Shown here: positions 1 to 7,898 of the stretch, piece after piece
How positions within the stretch are numbered: position 1 is the stretch's first letter
How the letters are laid out: each line of letters starts with the position of its first letter
Source: Anaerolineae bacterium
Lineage (GTDB): Bacteria; Chloroflexota; Anaerolineae; UBA1429
NCBI GenBank assembly: GCA_016928125.1
Contig: JAFGLK010000158.1
Location: 1-18,938 of the forward strand
Length of the DNA stretch: 18,938 nucleotides
Reading direction: 5' to 3'
Notes under the pieces: generated by a model
What the model was told of the DNA's origin: nothing
Seen by the model: the letters and a program-made list of their open reading frames with translations, nothing else
Databases searched by the model: none
Position numbers and translations under genes: made by a program

Positions 1-228
1 ATGCACGTCCACGACGGCCTCGCCGCGGCGGGCAGCTCCGAGCTGCGCCCCATGGGCGAGGGCGAGATCGATCACAAGCGCGCGCTCGCCCTGGCGCTCG
101 AGGCGGGCTACAGCGGCTATCTCAGCGGCGAGTGGATCAACTGGCAGCCCTGGGAGATCCATCTCCCGCGCGAGTTGTCGGTGCTGCGCCGCTATGAGTG
201 GGAGTTGCGTGGCGAGGAAAGCGGCTAG
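1..228 (+). CDS. Sugar phosphate isomerase/epimerase, C-terminal fragment
   Basis: This is the last 75 residues of a xylose-isomerase-like TIM-barrel protein (sugar phosphate isomerase/epimerase family). The frame is open from base 1, so the gene very probably starts to the left of the window; the ATG at base 1 should not be taken as the real start. Family hallmarks are HVHDG at the start, a GEGEID stretch (residues 19-24), and EAGYSGYLSGEW (34-45). In this family the Glu of SGEW (E44) sits on the last strand and usually acts as a metal ligand. Members isomerise or epimerise keto-sugars or inositol derivatives, but the substrate cannot be told from this fragment. The TAG at 226-228 lies 14 nt from the end of the convergent LuxR gene, and no clear terminator fits in that gap. 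Confidence 0.8.
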   Translation: MHVHDGLAAAGSSELRPMGEGEIDHKRALALALEAGYSGYLSGEWINWQPWEIHLPRELSVLRRYEWELRGEESG

Positions 229-242
229 CGCCCTGCTGCCGC

Positions 243-1613
243 CTATCCCACCAGCCCCAGGTCGCGCGCTTTGGCCACGGCCTGAGTGCGACTGCGCACG
301 TCGAGCTTGCCATAGATGTTGTTGATGTGGCGCTTCACCGTTCCCAGGGCGATGTAGAGCTGGCGGGCGATCTCGGCGTTCGAGTAGCCCGCGGCGATAA
401 GCTGCAGCACCTCTAGCTCGCGCTCGCTGAGCGGCTCGACCAGCGGTTGGGCGACGCGGATCGGCGCGACGGCCCCCTGGCCGGCTGCCAGCCTTTCGGC
501 CAGGCGCGCGTGATGGGCCGAAAAAGAGCCCAACTCATGCGCGGCGTACCAGGTGGCCGCCGCCTGATGCAGCTCGGCCCGCTCGGCGTCGGTCAACGTC
601 AGACGCAGCACCTCGGCAAACAGGCTGTGATAGCGATACCACTCGCGGCGGCTATCCAGGGGGATCAGGAACAGGTTGGCGTTCTCCAGATGCTCGAGCA
701 TACTCTGAGCCTCATCGCCTCCGGTGAGGGCATTGCAGAGCGGGGCGCAGAGCCGCTCGAGCACCGATGTGCGCCGCAGAAACTCGCGCAGCGGCTCGGG
801 CACGCGCTCCAGCACCTCGGTCATGAGATAGTCCACGATATAGCGGTCATCGCCTGCAAAGGCCTCCACAAAGCGTGACGCGTTGCCTTGCTGGCGCAGG
901 GCCACCCCCGCCAGTTGCAGCCCTGTGATCCAACCCTCCGTGCGGGCCGCCAGGGCGGCCGCCTCCTCACCCGAGAGATTCAGCGCCATGGTTCGGTTCA
1001 GGAATGCCTCGGCCTCCGACCAGGCAAATCGCAGGCTCGCCTCGCGGATCTCGATCATTTGGCCGCGGGCGCGCAGGCGCGCCAGGGGCAGGGGCGGATC
1101 CTCGCGCGTGCCGATGGCGACGTGAAGATTGGCTGGCCCCTGCTCCAGCAGCAAGGCCACCAAATCATGCACGCCCAGGTCGCCGATGGTGTGATAGTCG
1201 TCCAGTGCCAGCACCAGGCCTGATCCGGCCGTCGCCAGGACGTTGATCAAGGCGATGGTCTGGGCCTGTGGGTCGAGGTCGGCGCGCGGCTGGGGCAGGC
1301 GCGCCGCCAACGACGCATCGGCCTGGGCCACCGCGGCGGTCACGTAGCGCAAAAAACGCGCCGGATCATCGTCGCCCGCATCCAGGGTCAGCCAGGCCAC
1401 CGGCCGGGCGATGGCGTTGGTATCTGGCCCAGCGCCGAGCCATTCGGCCAGTAGGGTCGTCTTGCCAAAGCCAGCCGGCGCCGAGACCAGCGTCAGGCGT
1501 AGGCCCGCACGCAGGCCCTCGTGCAGGTGCGCGGTCAGATGGGGTCGGGCAACCAGATTGGGCCTGAGCCGCGGCGCCTCGATTTTGGTTTCCAGCAGGC
1601 TCGTGCTGGGCAT
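243..1613 (-). CDS. LuxR-family ATP-binding transcriptional regulator (MalT-like), short form without TPR region
   Basis: 456 residues. The N-terminus ([19 protein letters not shown]) is typical of the MalT/STAND type of LuxR regulators. Walker A is APAGFGKT (residues 45-52) and Walker B is LVLALDDY (133-140). A helical region with [12 protein letters not shown] follows at about 330. A LuxR helix-turn-helix fills residues 395-456 (LSERELEVL through [14 protein letters not shown]). Full-length MalT-like proteins are about 850-900 residues, with TPR-like sensor repeats between the ATPase and the HTH. Here the text runs almost directly from [14 protein letters not shown] (about residue 350) to the HTH, so that sensor region is missing although the frame is intact. 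A GGGGGAGGAG Shine-Dalgarno-like run lies at 1636-1627. The gene starts 4 nt after the stop of the membrane-protein gene, so the two are probably translated from one message. It likely binds DNA, but effector control is uncertain. Confidence 0.88.
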   Translation of the reverse strand: MPSTSLLETKIEAPRLRPNLVARPHLTAHLHEGLRAGLRLTLVSAPAGFGKTTLLAEWLGAGPDTNAIARPVAWLTLDAGDDDPARFLRYVTAAVAQADASLAARLPQPRADLDPQAQTIALINVLATAGSGLVLALDDYHTIGDLGVHDLVALLLEQGPANLHVAIGTREDPPLPLARLRARGQMIEIREASLRFAWSEAEAFLNRTMALNLSGEEAAALAARTEGWITGLQLAGVALRQQGNASRFVEAFAGDDRYIVDYLMTEVLERVPEPLREFLRRTSVLERLCAPLCNALTGGDEAQSMLEHLENANLFLIPLDSRREWYRYHSLFAEVLRLTLTDAERAELHQAAATWYAAHELGSFSAHHARLAERLAAGQGAVAPIRVAQPLVEPLSERELEVLQLIAAGYSNAEIARQLYIALGTVKRHINNIYGKLDVRSRTQAVAKARDLGLVG

Positions 1614-1617
1614 GGGC

Positions 1618-2340
1618 CTATGCTCGCTCCTCCCCCGAGACCTCGTCTGTCTGTTCCCCCCCGGCGCGGCGGCGGGCGCGCAGCGCCTCCCAATCGATCA
1701 AGGCGCTCTTGATCCCATCCGTGCGCCTGCGGAGAGCGTACAGCAGATAGAGAAGGCCGCCGCTCAGGAAAAAGAGGATCATCGCGATGGCCAGCGCGGT
1801 GGGGAGCAGGTCTGTGACGGCCACGTAGATCAGAAAGGTCAGCGCGGCGATGGGCCACAGGCCGTAGCCGAGCCAGCGCCAGGCGGGCTGGCCGCTCCAG
1901 GCCCAGAAGCCATGGGCCAGTCCGCCCAGCAGGGCGAACAACAGGGCCAGGGCCAGGCCCACGTGGATGATGGGCGCGACAAACACGGTTATGGTGGCCA
2001 GCCCGCCCACCAGGGTGAGATAGATCGTCGCCAGCATGAGGGTCATGAACAGGTCGTAGCGGCGGCTCTGGCGGTAAAGCTTGTGTTGTGCGCGGGCGTC
2101 GAGCACCCGCACCGAGAGGAGCGGCACGGCCAGGTCGCGCAGGCGACCCAGCAGGCCATACAGCGCGGCGTGATCGCGCAGCACGCCGCGCAGGACCGAC
2201 TCGTCACCGTGTATGCTGAGGGTCAGGTCGTCGAACCACGCCGTCCAGCGCTCGTTGGACAGCTTGCCCCGGACGCGGATCTCGTACAGGAAAGGCTGCG
2301 CCTGGGGCTCATCGGCTATCTGGAAGGGCTCGTCTCTCAT
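1618..2340 (-). CDS. Hypothetical membrane protein with N-terminal soluble domain
   Basis: 240 residues. Residues 1-80 form a soluble domain ([20 protein letters not shown] ... [19 protein letters not shown]). I recognise the pattern as a short domain of unknown function common in Chloroflexota and actinobacteria, where it often stands alone. Here it is joined to about four hydrophobic segments (near residues 98-117, 122-142, 156-175 and 180-202). A charged cytoplasmic-looking tail ends in EVSGEERA. I do not know its function. It is the first gene of a two-gene unit with the LuxR regulator: stop at 1618, next start at 1613. An extended -10 box lies upstream at 2450-2442. A role as membrane partner or sensor for the LuxR regulator is possible but is only inferred from position. 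Confidence 0.75.
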   Translation of the reverse strand: MRDEPFQIADEPQAQPFLYEIRVRGKLSNERWTAWFDDLTLSIHGDESVLRGVLRDHAALYGLLGRLRDLAVPLLSVRVLDARAQHKLYRQSRRYDLFMTLMLATIYLTLVGGLATITVFVAPIIHVGLALALLFALLGGLAHGFWAWSGQPAWRWLGYGLWPIAALTFLIYVAVTDLLPTALAIAMILFFLSGGLLYLLYALRRRTDGIKSALIDWEALRARRRAGGEQTDEVSGEERA

Positions 2341-2441
2341 CTTGGCAACTCCGGGTGCGCGCTAGCGCGGACTTGCGGGCCATACTCGGGGCGTTGGAGC
2401 CCCTGGCGCCTTTGTGGGGACCGCATCCCCGCATCTGCCCC

Positions 2442-2450
2442 ATTATCGCA
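2442..2450 (-). promoter_or_regulatory. Extended -10 promoter element for the 2340-1618 membrane-protein gene
   Basis: On the minus strand this reads TGCGATAAT, an extended -10 (TGn followed by GATAAT). No good -35 box is visible at the usual distance. It would give a leader of roughly 95 nt. That leader contains a perfect 12-bp palindrome CGCGCTAGCGCG (2358-2369) and a GGGGC/GCCCC hairpin (2388-2403). Confidence 0.35.
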
Positions 2451-2548
2451 CAGACGCGCGTGGCCCGAATCCACCCAAAGGCACATCCGCGGGGTGCATA
2501 CGGTGTACTGTCTGTCATCCGCGTTCTGCGGATCTCGTGGCCCCTACC

Positions 2549-5500
2549 CTAACCACAATCAAATGTGTTGCACGCGCCTTGCAGGAAGCCGTCCCTCAAC
2601 GCCTCGTCGGGGATCGTTGCGGCCAACTCCTCGATGAGGTCACGTGCCGTCGAGAACTCCTCCTGGGCCTCAAGATGGTGGTTCATCGCGCTGTGAACTC
2701 GCCCCAGGCTGGCATGTATGCGCCACAGCAGGAAACGCTCTTTTGTTGCCCTCGCGTTTTCCATCGCGACGCGCAAGAGGGAGGCTGCTTCTTCCGCACG
2801 CCCCATAGGAGCCAACGCTTCCGCTTTCAGCTTCCACAGGTAGGTGATCACGCGTCCGGGTGACATGCCAGGGGCAGAAGCAATCAAACGGTCGGTGATG
2901 TCCAACGCTAGAGCTGGGTCACCCAACGCAAGCGCCAACTCTGCCCGCCGTACCCAGCAGTAGCGCTTGCCCAAGGCATCCATGGGGGTCTGGGATGAGA
3001 TCACTATCTCCATGCAGGCCTGGGCTGACTCGAGGTCGTCCAGCATCAAGTAGGTCCCAGCAAGTGCGCCACCTGCAAGATGAATCAATACTGGCGCACG
3101 CAAGTCTCGAGCCAGGACCAGCGCTTCTTTGGATTGCTCCCGGGCCTGATCGGAGGCGAACAACTCTGAGAACAATATTCCCAGGGCGAAGCGATTGCCC
3201 ACTATGTACTCCCGATGTCCGATCTCGGAGGCGATCCGCAACCCGCTTTGTATGGCCTTCACGGCGCGCCCGTATTGGCCGTGCACAGTGTGCAGAATGC
3301 CCAATGACAAATCCACCCAGGCTTCGTCTGAGGCCGAGTCAATCTCCCTTGCGATTCGAAGAGCCTCATGAAAATCGAGGGTGGGATCACGGGGTACGGT
3401 AGGCGGGACAGACGCCAGGAAGACCAGGTTCGAAACTGTGCCTGCTCGACCCGTCAGGCTGGAAGCAAGCCTGGGACGGTCATCCAACTCGCGAAAGAGC
3501 GCGATAGCCCGATCATAGTGCCCGGTACTGGCGCCAAGATCACCAGCCAGAAAACTAGCGATTCCCAACAGGTCCAGGGTGTTCGCCAGCTCCCACTGGT
3601 CCCCGAGATCCTGCAGGATATTCAGGGCCTCCTGGTGACACTCCCCTGCTCTTTTGGGGCTTTCGTCATTCGCGTACCAATTGCCCATCCAGTTGAGACT
3701 GTCCGCCAGAACCGCCGGATCGTCCGTCCGACGGGCCAGTGCCAATGCATGCTCAAAACAGTCACGGGCTTGGTCATAATCGCGAGAGCGCCATAATTTT
3801 CCCAGATCGAGGAGGGCGCGCCACTCTACTTGAGATTCTCCAGCAGCGCGGGCAATCTGCAGGGTCGCTTCGTGATCGGCACGGGCCCGCTCGAACGCTC
3901 CCAGCCTTTCATAGGCCAGGCCGCGCCCGCGGTGCAGCTTGGCCAGTGAGGCGACATCCAGGGAGATCCTGTCAGCCAACTTGATGGCCCATCCGTAGAG
4001 CGTGACTGCTTCGTCGTGCGTGTACAAGCGCGCAGCCCGCTCCGCAGCCAGATTGAAGTACCGGAACGCGCGGCCGTAGTCGCCAGCTTGGTGAAAGTGG
4101 CGGGCCAGCTGCACGGCCATCTCGTCCAGTTGTCCTTCGTAAAGCTCCTCCAGCGCAGCGGCGACATCCCCGTGCAACAATCGCCGTTCCCCAGCGCTCA
4201 GCCGCTCATAGAGATAGTCCGTAAAGAGGACGTGGCCAAACCGGTAGCGGGCCAGCCGTCCCCGGATGGTCTGCACCTCCTCCTGTTCTCTCACCAACAT
4301 GTGCCGCCTCGCCAACTCCTGGGAAAGACGGCGCAGCGTCGTCCTATCGTCTATCGTTAGCGTCTTGGCCACAACCTGGGCTGTGAACACCTGCCCCTCC
4401 ACACTGGCAACGGTGAGAAGCTCCTGCAGTTCCGGATCAAGCCGGTCGATGCGCTCCGCGATCACCGCCTCCACTCGTGCAGGGAGCAGATCCCAGTCCA
4501 ATGTCGGTCCCACCATCCAGCGCCCATCCTCATCCTGGAGCAGATGGCCCCGCTCGTGCATCGCCCGCAGCAGCTCGACGGTGAACAGGGGATGGCCCTC
4601 AGTGCGGTGGAACAAGGCGTCTCGGAATCCCTCCGCCAACCGATTGGGCTGGGCGTCCAGAAGCGCGTCCACGAAGCTGCGCCCCTCCGCGCCTTCACCC
4701 CGACCCAGATCAACCCACACATCGCCGAAGGTCCGCTTGAGCTCGCTCAGGGGTTTCGCCAGAGGATGGCGGTCGCCAGCGCGCCCCAAGGCCACCTCCT
4801 CCGGGCGGTAGGCGCAGGCGATCAAGACCCTGCTGTGCGCGTCCGCGAGCCGCCGCCCCAGGTGGAACAAGAGGCCGATGGACGCTGCATCCGCCCATTG
4901 CATGTCGTCCAGGATCAGCAAAAGCGGCTGTTCCTGGGCTACAGTGCGCAGCACATCCGTCAGCTGCTGGAAGAGGTGGCTCTGTTCCACGTCCTGCAGA
5001 CTTGTCCCCTGACGTTTGACGTGTTCCCTCAAGCTCGGAAGCCAGGGAGCGGCCCCGTCGGCGGCCATCGCGCGGGACAAAAGCGCCGCACCCGGCACAA
5101 GGATATCCACCAGACGGGGATCGTGCTCCAACAGCGCCTGGACCACGAGGGGCAAGGCAGCCCAAAGACGCCGGGCATGATCGCGGGTGATGGCGCCTGC
5201 GTCCCACCTGGCTTCCACATCCCCGGTGAGCATCCCCATCACGTCACGGAAAGGCAGATAGGGGTCTCCCACGCCGGAGTAGGCTTCGCAGTTGCCGCTG
5301 GCAACCAGCAGGTTGGGAAACTCCTCCATCGCCCGCCGGGCGAAGGCGCCCAGCAGCGCCGTTTTGCCGTGCCCGGGACCACCGGTGATAAAGACTACCC
5401 CACCCCGTCCAGCCAGCGCTGCCTTGAGGAACTCCTCCAGTCGCGCCAGCTCGCGCTCGCGTGCGACAAAGAGGGGCTGCACAACCTCGCGTCTCGCCCC

Positions 5501-6310
5501 CTCTTCGGTGAGAAAGGCGGGAAGTTGGGGTGGGGAGTCCAGTTTCCCCGCCCGGATTCGCTGACAGAGAGCGGTCGTCTCCTCGGACGGCCGGACGCCC
5601 AGCTCCTCCCACAGCGTTTGCTTGCAGCTCTCGTACTGCCGCAAGGCGGCTGCGCGTTGGCCCGTCCAGGCCAGCAGCCGCATCACCTGCGTGTGGGTCT
5701 CTTCGTTCCAGGGGGTGAGTTGCAGCAGGCGCCGGGCATAGCGCAGGGCGTCGGTGTATCGGCCGCGCCGCATGTGTCCCTCGATGACGTGGGTCAGGAT
5801 CGCTTCGGTGCGCGCCCGCCAGCGTTCCCGCTCGCCCAGCAGCCAGTTCTCAAACTCCAGATTGTCCCGCAGGCACGTGCCTTCCAGGAACTCACCGCCC
5901 AGCAGCTCGGCCGCTTCCCCCCAGCGTTCTTCCGCTTCCAGTCCCAGCAACGTGTACAGGTCAACAGTCGTGGCGGCTGAGGGGACAAAAGCCACCGCCT
6001 GGCGGTCCAGTTCCCAGCAGGCGGGCAAAATCTGGGCCAGGTTGTGCAGCTCGCGGCGCAGATTGCCGCGCGCCTTGGAGGGCACCTCGTCGGGCCAGAA
6101 CAGCGCCGCCAAGAGGTCGCGCGCGATGGCACGCCGCTCGGCGGCGAGATAGCCGAGCAGTGCCACGGTGCGCCGCGAGCGGAAGCGCGGTAGCTCGCCG
6201 GCATCACCCTGCCCGGCTTCGCTTTCCCCCTCTTTGCTCTGGGTGTCTTGGCTTTGGTCGACGCGGGCCGGGCCCAGAAGCCAAAGGCGTCGCGCAGCCA
6301 TGTGTCTCAT
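2549..6310 (-). CDS. SARP/AfsR-type transcriptional regulator (winged helix-BTAD-AAA-TPR), full length
   Basis: 1253 residues. Residues 5-110 form a winged-helix (OmpR-like) domain; an Asp/Glu/Ser/Lys-rich insert at about 18-40 interrupts its first strands. Residues 115-255 are the bacterial transcriptional activator (BTAD) helical repeats. An AAA/STAND ATPase follows, with Walker A GGPGHGKT (310-317) and Walker B LLLILDD plus QWAD (463-474). The rest, to DEALRDGFLQGA, is TPR-like repeats (about 690-1240). This is the layout of large AfsR-like signal-responsive activators. The protein is closely similar to the partial regulator at 17612: both contain an AYSGxGDPYxPFR stretch followed by LTGDVExRW. 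The start at 6310 has no Shine-Dalgarno; the ATG at 6301 is preceded by GGGGATGAG and is the better alternative. The gene is divergent from the NTF2-like/secreted gene pair. GC content seems lower in the TPR half than in the N-terminal half. Confidence 0.92.
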   Translation of the reverse strand: MRHMAARRLWLLGPARVDQSQDTQSKEGESEAGQGDAGELPRFRSRRTVALLGYLAAERRAIARDLLAALFWPDEVPSKARGNLRRELHNLAQILPACWELDRQAVAFVPSAATTVDLYTLLGLEAEERWGEAAELLGGEFLEGTCLRDNLEFENWLLGERERWRARTEAILTHVIEGHMRRGRYTDALRYARRLLQLTPWNEETHTQVMRLLAWTGQRAAALRQYESCKQTLWEELGVRPSEETTALCQRIRAGKLDSPPQLPAFLTEEGARREVVQPLFVARERELARLEEFLKAALAGRGGVVFITGGPGHGKTALLGAFARRAMEEFPNLLVASGNCEAYSGVGDPYLPFRDVMGMLTGDVEARWDAGAITRDHARRLWAALPLVVQALLEHDPRLVDILVPGAALLSRAMAADGAAPWLPSLREHVKRQGTSLQDVEQSHLFQQLTDVLRTVAQEQPLLLILDDMQWADAASIGLLFHLGRRLADAHSRVLIACAYRPEEVALGRAGDRHPLAKPLSELKRTFGDVWVDLGRGEGAEGRSFVDALLDAQPNRLAEGFRDALFHRTEGHPLFTVELLRAMHERGHLLQDEDGRWMVGPTLDWDLLPARVEAVIAERIDRLDPELQELLTVASVEGQVFTAQVVAKTLTIDDRTTLRRLSQELARRHMLVREQEEVQTIRGRLARYRFGHVLFTDYLYERLSAGERRLLHGDVAAALEELYEGQLDEMAVQLARHFHQAGDYGRAFRYFNLAAERAARLYTHDEAVTLYGWAIKLADRISLDVASLAKLHRGRGLAYERLGAFERARADHEATLQIARAAGESQVEWRALLDLGKLWRSRDYDQARDCFEHALALARRTDDPAVLADSLNWMGNWYANDESPKRAGECHQEALNILQDLGDQWELANTLDLLGIASFLAGDLGASTGHYDRAIALFRELDDRPRLASSLTGRAGTVSNLVFLASVPPTVPRDPTLDFHEALRIAREIDSASDEAWVDLSLGILHTVHGQYGRAVKAIQSGLRIASEIGHREYIVGNRFALGILFSELFASDQAREQSKEALVLARDLRAPVLIHLAGGALAGTYLMLDDLESAQACMEIVISSQTPMDALGKRYCWVRRAELALALGDPALALDITDRLIASAPGMSPGRVITYLWKLKAEALAPMGRAEEAASLLRVAMENARATKERFLLWRIHASLGRVHSAMNHHLEAQEEFSTARDLIEELAATIPDEALRDGFLQGACNTFDCG

Positions 6311-6382
6311 CCCCGATGCAGAGCTCTAGTCTCCCAGGCACCTCGCGGTTTTGGGTATGACGAGACAGCATTGCCCCGCGGA

Positions 6383-6415
6383 GTGGACGAAAAGTGGACG
6401 CCTATCGTGTAGAGT
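6383..6415 (+). promoter_or_regulatory. Tandem heptamer repeats with 11-bp period and -10 box: candidate SARP operator
   Basis: GTGGACG (6383-6389), a 4-bp spacer AAAA, then GTGGACG (6394-6400) form a perfect 11-bp-period direct repeat. A -10-like TAGAGT (6410-6415) starts 9 bp after the second copy and faces the NTF2-like and secreted genes. SARP regulators are known to bind heptamer direct repeats with 4-bp spacers just upstream of a -10. A very similar array lies in front of the second BTAD regulator (17560-17599). Binding by the neighbouring regulator is inferred. Confidence 0.5.
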
Positions 6416-6424
6416 GATACCGGA

Positions 6425-6455
6425 TTGAAGTCCGACTTGTGACCGGCATTATAAA
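6425..6455 (+). promoter_or_regulatory. Sigma-70-like promoter upstream of the NTF2-like gene
   Basis: TTGAAG (6425-6430) and TATAAA (6450-6455) are separated by 19 bp, which is slightly long. AGTCCGA (6429-6435) and its inverted copy TCGGACT (6456-6462) bracket the -10 box and could be an operator. This may be an alternative to the repeat-associated -10 at 6410. Confidence 0.35.
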
Positions 6456-6532
6456 TCGGACTCGGGTTACGCGCAATTGGTCTGGCTCTCTCGCCGATGG
6501 AGGCGGGAGGAGCGATTGAAGAAAGGAAAAGA

Positions 6533-6943
6533 ATGGTGGAAAGAACTAAAAACATCGATGTGGCCCAAATCTACCAGCTGTGGAACGAGTATGCTGGCGC
6601 ATGGCGTGCTGGCGATATGGAGCGCTGGCTTGACTTGTGGACTGATGATGGGATACAGATGCCACCGGGCGCACCGCGCAACATCGGGAAGGAGCAGATT
6701 CGGACAGCGAATCAGCCGGGAATGGATCAGAATGACTACGAGATGACCATCAATCCTGACGAAGTTCGGGTACTTGGCGATCGGGCTTATTCTCACGGCG
6801 TTGGCGGGTTCAAGATGACACCCAAGGGAGGGGGAGACACTATCGAGTTTATTGGCAAATTTCTGACTATATTGGAGAAACAGGCTGATGGTTCCTGGAA
6901 GATCGCGATTGATTGCTTCAATTCGGACGCGCCTCCTGGATGA
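6533..6943 (+). CDS. SnoaL/DUF4440-like NTF2-fold protein
   Basis: 136 residues from the ATG at 6533, which is preceded by GAAAGGAAAAGA, a good Shine-Dalgarno. An upstream in-frame ATG at 6497 has none and would add 12 residues. The pattern is typical of the NTF2-like superfamily: an N-terminal helix with IYQLWNEYAGAWRAGDMERWLDLWTDDGIQ, then MPPGAPRNIGKEQI, a central strand DEVRVLGDRAYSHG, and a final strand pair FLTILEKQADGSWKIAIDCFNSD. Small proteins of this type act as steroid-isomerase-like enzymes, cyclases or ligand-binding proteins. The catalytic role cannot be set from sequence. It precedes the secreted protein gene on the same strand, and the pair is divergent from the large BTAD regulator. 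Codon use is visibly more AT-rich than in the flanking genes, which hints at separate ancestry. Confidence 0.8.
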   Translation: MVERTKNIDVAQIYQLWNEYAGAWRAGDMERWLDLWTDDGIQMPPGAPRNIGKEQIRTANQPGMDQNDYEMTINPDEVRVLGDRAYSHGVGGFKMTPKGGGDTIEFIGKFLTILEKQADGSWKIAIDCFNSDAPPG

Positions 6944-7054
6944 GTTGGGGAAGCCCCAGGCGAGGAGAGTCTGGAAGAGAGGAGGCGATGATTCGGGTCA
7001 TTGGGCCTATCCGAGATGTCATTTGCTGAGAGTCAAGAGAAAGAAGATGGAAAA

Positions 7055-7579
7055 GTGAAGAAGAGGTCATTGCTTCTGATCGCAGTGCTGGTGGTTGCTC
7101 TATTGACCGCGCTTTCGGTACCTGCGTACGCAACAAAGCCATACATAGACCTGGGGGGAGAATGGGACTACCAAGGTGAGCCGTTCTTTGATGAAAAGTG
7201 GGCCGACGGCAACTACTTCCTCAGCTTTGCAGACTGTGGGACTTGGACAGGAGGCTTCGAGGGAACTGTGTGTGATGCTGGAGACATGGTGTTTCATTCC
7301 TCGGGCTCTGTATTCGCCAAATATACGGTCTGGTTTTCCGGCGAGGTATGGGACGAATCCACAGGCACTTGTCTGGGAGAAGGCACCCTGGAGATCCGTT
7401 TTGTCGGTAAGGGCCTCGACGAGGAGGTCGGGATGCAGGGGACATGGGTGATCCTCGACGGCACAGGCGATCTGGCCACCCTCCATGGGCACGGGACCTG
7501 GTGGGGGTGGGGGTCTGATAGTGTCCCTGGTACACCAGACCTGTACTATTCAGGACAGGTACACCAAGCGCCTGATTAG
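7055..7579 (+). CDS. Small secreted protein (ATKP family), copy 1
   Basis: 174 residues from a GTG at 7055. The frame stays open upstream (ATG at 7016, TTG at 7001), but the GTG start gives a clean signal peptide: basic VKKR, a hydrophobic core LLLIAVLVVALLTAL, then VPAYA before TKP. The mature part (about 150 residues) looks all-beta and rich in Gly and Trp, with three Cys. Its C-terminus reads GTWVILDGTGDLATLHGHGTWW ... YYSGQVH. The G-x-L-x-x-LHG-x-G element recalls DUF3224-like barrel proteins, but I do not claim membership. It resembles the protein at 17178-16600: same ATKP junction, a GEW/GKW start, and a SGQVH/KGQVH end. It is probably exported or released; function unknown. It lies 111 nt behind the NTF2-like gene. 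Confidence 0.7.
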   Translation: MKKRSLLLIAVLVVALLTALSVPAYATKPYIDLGGEWDYQGEPFFDEKWADGNYFLSFADCGTWTGGFEGTVCDAGDMVFHSSGSVFAKYTVWFSGEVWDESTGTCLGEGTLEIRFVGKGLDEEVGMQGTWVILDGTGDLATLHGHGTWWGWGSDSVPGTPDLYYSGQVHQAPD

Positions 7580-7852
7580 GGAGCAATCTTGAACCAGCCA
7601 CGCAAGACCATCGATCTGGCTTCATAGCACCCTGGATACCTGAAAGCCCTACGATATGTGGGCCTGCTTGGTATGCTTCAGACGGAATCTCTCCTCTCGC
7701 GAATCAGTACTACAACCGCAGTCTTCAGAGATGCCCACTCGGAGATCATGACAGCAACATGCAGTGCCGAGGGGCACCATGGAAGCAGAAGAACGAGAAG
7801 AATGGCGTGATGATTTCGTTGCCTTCACAATGGGCCCCCTACCAACATCCGA
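7580..7852. other. Intergenic stretch with no confident gene
   Basis: This lies between convergent genes (secreted protein and GNAT-like protein). No strong rho-independent terminator is visible. The right part contains the start of a 39-codon ORF with a transposase-like N-terminus, listed separately. Base composition is lower in GC than in the surrounding genes. Confidence 0.5.
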
Positions 7853-7898
7853 TCACCTTATGCCAAATGCGGTTGTAGCACTGAGCTCGCGGCGGTAG
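7779..7898 (+). pseudogene. Possible remnant of an IS701/DDE-type transposase N-terminus
   Basis: A 39-codon ORF reads MEAEEREEWRDDFVAFT and ends in ALSSRR and a stop. The EEWRDDFVAF element resembles the beginning of IS701-like transposases (often W-x-D-x-F followed by a helical segment). The rest of a transposase is absent, and the 3' part overlaps the end of the convergent GNAT-like gene. No inverted repeats or target duplication were found. Chance similarity is quite possible. Confidence 0.2.

Noticed and set aside
2517..2533. ATCCGC/GCGGAT hairpin as terminator of the BTAD regulator
   Set aside because: Only a 6-bp stem with no T-run after it on the minus strand, so too weak to call.
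1411..2637. 408-codon plus-strand open frame over the LuxR and membrane-protein genes
   Set aside because: It spans two minus-strand genes and an intergenic region, with Gln/Gly-rich low-complexity translation.
4544..5980. 478-codon plus-strand open frame opposite the BTAD regulator
   Set aside because: It lies wholly antisense to a well-supported gene, has no domain pattern or ribosome site, and is expected from high GC with few stop codons.
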